Assembly: GCA_004173185.1 (NCBI GenBank)
Contig: SEFZ01000027.1
Span: 1 to 59,772 of the forward strand
Direction: 5' to 3'
From: Sphingomonadales bacterium
Lineage (GTDB): Bacteria > Pseudomonadota > Alphaproteobacteria > Sphingomonadales > Sphingomonadaceae
Length of the DNA stretch: 59,772 nt
Shown here: piece after piece, positions 58,619 to 59,772 of the stretch
Layout of the letters: every line of letters starts with the position of its first letter
How positions within the stretch are numbered: position 1 is the first letter of the stretch
Made by a program: the position numbers and the translations under genes
The notes under the pieces: model-generated
The model's database searches: none
What the model was told of the DNA's origin: nothing
Seen by the model: the letters and a program-made list of their open reading frames with translations, nothing else

Positions 58619-59524
58619 TCAGCGTTCGACCACATCACCCGAGACGGTCACGCGCTCAAGCATAGGGTCGGCTGGCCAGTAATCGCCAACGGCATAATGC
58701 TGGGTCGAGCGATTGTCCCAGATGCCGATCGCGTTCGGCGTCCAGCGGAAGCGCACCTGATATTCGGGCACCTTGATCCGATCGAACAATAGCCGCAGCA
58801 GCGCCGCGCTCTCCTCCTCGGGAATGTCGAGGATTCGGCTGGTGAAAGTATGATTGACGTAGAGGATCCGCTCGCCGGTCTGCGGATGCGTGCGCACCAC
58901 GGGGTGACGGACTGCCGGGAAATTCTGGACAAGCTGCGCGCGCTTCTCGTCGGTGACGCGTCCGCCGAAACTGTGGATAATATCATGCTCGGCATCGAGC
59001 CCGTCGATCCGGTCCTTCACCGTCTGGGGCAGCCCGGCATAGGCCGCTGCCGCGTCCGCCCAGATCGTATCGCCGCCCAATGCCGGCATCAGCCGCATGC
59101 GCAGCACCGAAGCGATTGACGGCCGCGCGCGGAACGTCACGTCGGTGTGCCATTTGTTATAGGCCTTGAAGCCTTCGATCGTCTCGGCAGTGGGCGTCAC
59201 GCCCTCGACACCACGGATCACCAGCACCTCCGGATAGCCGTCGACATGCGGAATCACCGGATGCCCCTCCAACTCGCCGAATAGCCGACCGAGCCGGATA
59301 TGGCTTTCGTAGCCGATATCCTGATCGCGAAAGAAGATCACCTTACGGGTCAGCCATGCCTGATGAACGATCTCGGCCTGCGCATCCGAAAGCGGCGCGT
59401 CGAGATCGAGTCCGGAGAGTTCCGCGCCAATCGTAGGCGTGGAATGCGCGATGGTGATGCCCAGCGACGCGGCGCGCTCGCTCAAATCGCCCGGATGGGT
59501 CTCGCGGAACAGTGCAGTCGCCAT
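58619..59524 (-). CDS. TauD/TfdA-family Fe(II)/2-oxoglutarate dioxygenase
   Basis: A 301-residue cytoplasmic dioxygenase. Iron ligands are His and Asp in NKWHTDVTFRARPS and the distal His in STQHYAVGDYW, and the 2-oxoglutarate Arg is in MLERVTVSGD. The core ALGGDTIWADAAAAY is a TauD/TfdA feature. The usual substrates are sulfonates such as taurine, or aryloxy acids; which one is unknown. GAGGAGGCTGAT precedes ATG 59524. It is followed by the threonine-synthase-like gene, which it probably precedes in one transcript. Confidence 0.93.
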   Translation of the reverse strand: MATALFRETHPGDLSERAASLGITIAHSTPTIGAELSGLDLDAPLSDAQAEIVHQAWLTRKVIFFRDQDIGYESHIRLGRLFGELEGHPVIPHVDGYPEVLVIRGVEGVTPTAETIEGFKAYNKWHTDVTFRARPSIASVLRMRLMPALGGDTIWADAAAAYAGLPQTVKDRIDGLDAEHDIIHSFGGRVTDEKRAQLVQNFPAVRHPVVRTHPQTGERILYVNHTFTSRILDIPEEESAALLRLLFDRIKVPEYQVRFRWTPNAIGIWDNRSTQHYAVGDYWPADPMLERVTVSGDVVER

Positions 59525-59606
59525 ATCAGCCTCCTCGTGCCCGCCCACATGCTCGTCCGAGACGGTGTGCTTGTCGAGAGTAGAGATAGTTGGAGGCCAG
59601 AAACGA

Positions 59607-59640
59607 CAAAAGCCGCCGACCTTTGGGTCAGCGGCTTTTG
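59607..59640 (-). terminator. Terminator of tRNA-fMet
   Basis: An imperfect stem, AAAAGCCGC on one side (59608-59616) and GCGGCTTTT on the other (59631-59639), with inner TGACC/GGTCG pairing, lies 18 bases downstream of the tRNA on the minus strand. The T-run is part of the stem. Confidence 0.75.
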
Positions 59641-59657
59641 TGGTAATTGTGTAGGGT

Positions 59658-59734
<77 letters not shown>

Positions 59735-59772
59735 ACAACCGAACAAGTTGGATCAGGGGATCGCACGGAGGC

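Overview
The window reads as chromosomal DNA of a high-GC alphaproteobacterium, most likely a sphingomonad (Sphingomonas or a close relative). Support comes from the HslV propeptide form, many small 17-kDa-type glycine-zipper proteins, a large TonB-dependent receptor, an Mth938-like gene downstream of secF, and short CCTCC/GGAGG palindromes at gene ends. The assignment is inference from gene content; no rRNA or species marker is present. About 65 protein genes and two tRNA genes (tRNA-Pro GGG, initiator tRNA-fMet CAT) can be supported. No insertion sequence, CRISPR array or complete prophage is visible.

Layout. 1-747: the 3' end of uvrA. 751-2430: a lower-GC OLD-family ATPase/TOPRIM nuclease, probably acquired. 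2.6-8.4 kb: small stress and envelope genes (two cupins, DUF3597, OsmC, iron-permease-like, two glycine-zipper proteins, one Lys/Ala/Pro-rich protein), with two gene-poor stretches of about 840 bp; the second carries three abutting DnaA-box-like 9-mers. 8.4-14.7 kb: a glycosyltransferase, a second Lys/Ala/Pro-rich protein, a DUF3089 hydrolase and the yajC-secD-secF-Mth938 export operon. 14.8-19.3 kb: tRNA-Pro, small regulators, and hslV and hslU with a SpoIIAA-like gene between them. 19.3-26 kb, mostly minus strand: two tandem secreted paralogues, gloA-gloB, TPR protein, alpha/beta hydrolase, M48 protease with YjgN-type membrane protein, and a YpfJ-type zinc protease. 26-33.6 kb, plus strand: patatin-like hydrolase with 3-hydroxybutyrate dehydrogenase, DUF4893 lipoprotein, M20 amidohydrolase, an orphan contractile-tail sheath gene, and an RNB ribonuclease. 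33.7-45 kb: CDF transporter, Bax-inhibitor-1 protein, ThpR, M24 peptidase, phosphatidylserine decarboxylase, MFS transporter, a lipoprotein that seems to start at CTG, SodC, several secreted proteins of unknown role and a two-HTH protein. 45.4-59.7 kb: acnA, FKBP, TonB receptor, amino-acid permease, rhodanese, a molybdenum hydroxylase with its 2Fe-2S subunit and diheme cytochrome, a threonine-synthase-like enzyme, a TauD-type dioxygenase and tRNA-fMet.

How the parts fit. Most genes are housekeeping: repair, protein export, proteolysis by HslUV, methylglyoxal detoxification, TCA cycle and phospholipid synthesis. The end of the window looks like an uptake and oxidation block. The items least explained by housekeeping are the lone sheath gene set tightly between cellular genes, the lone OLD nuclease beside uvrA, the DnaA-box triplet, and the gene between hslV and hslU.
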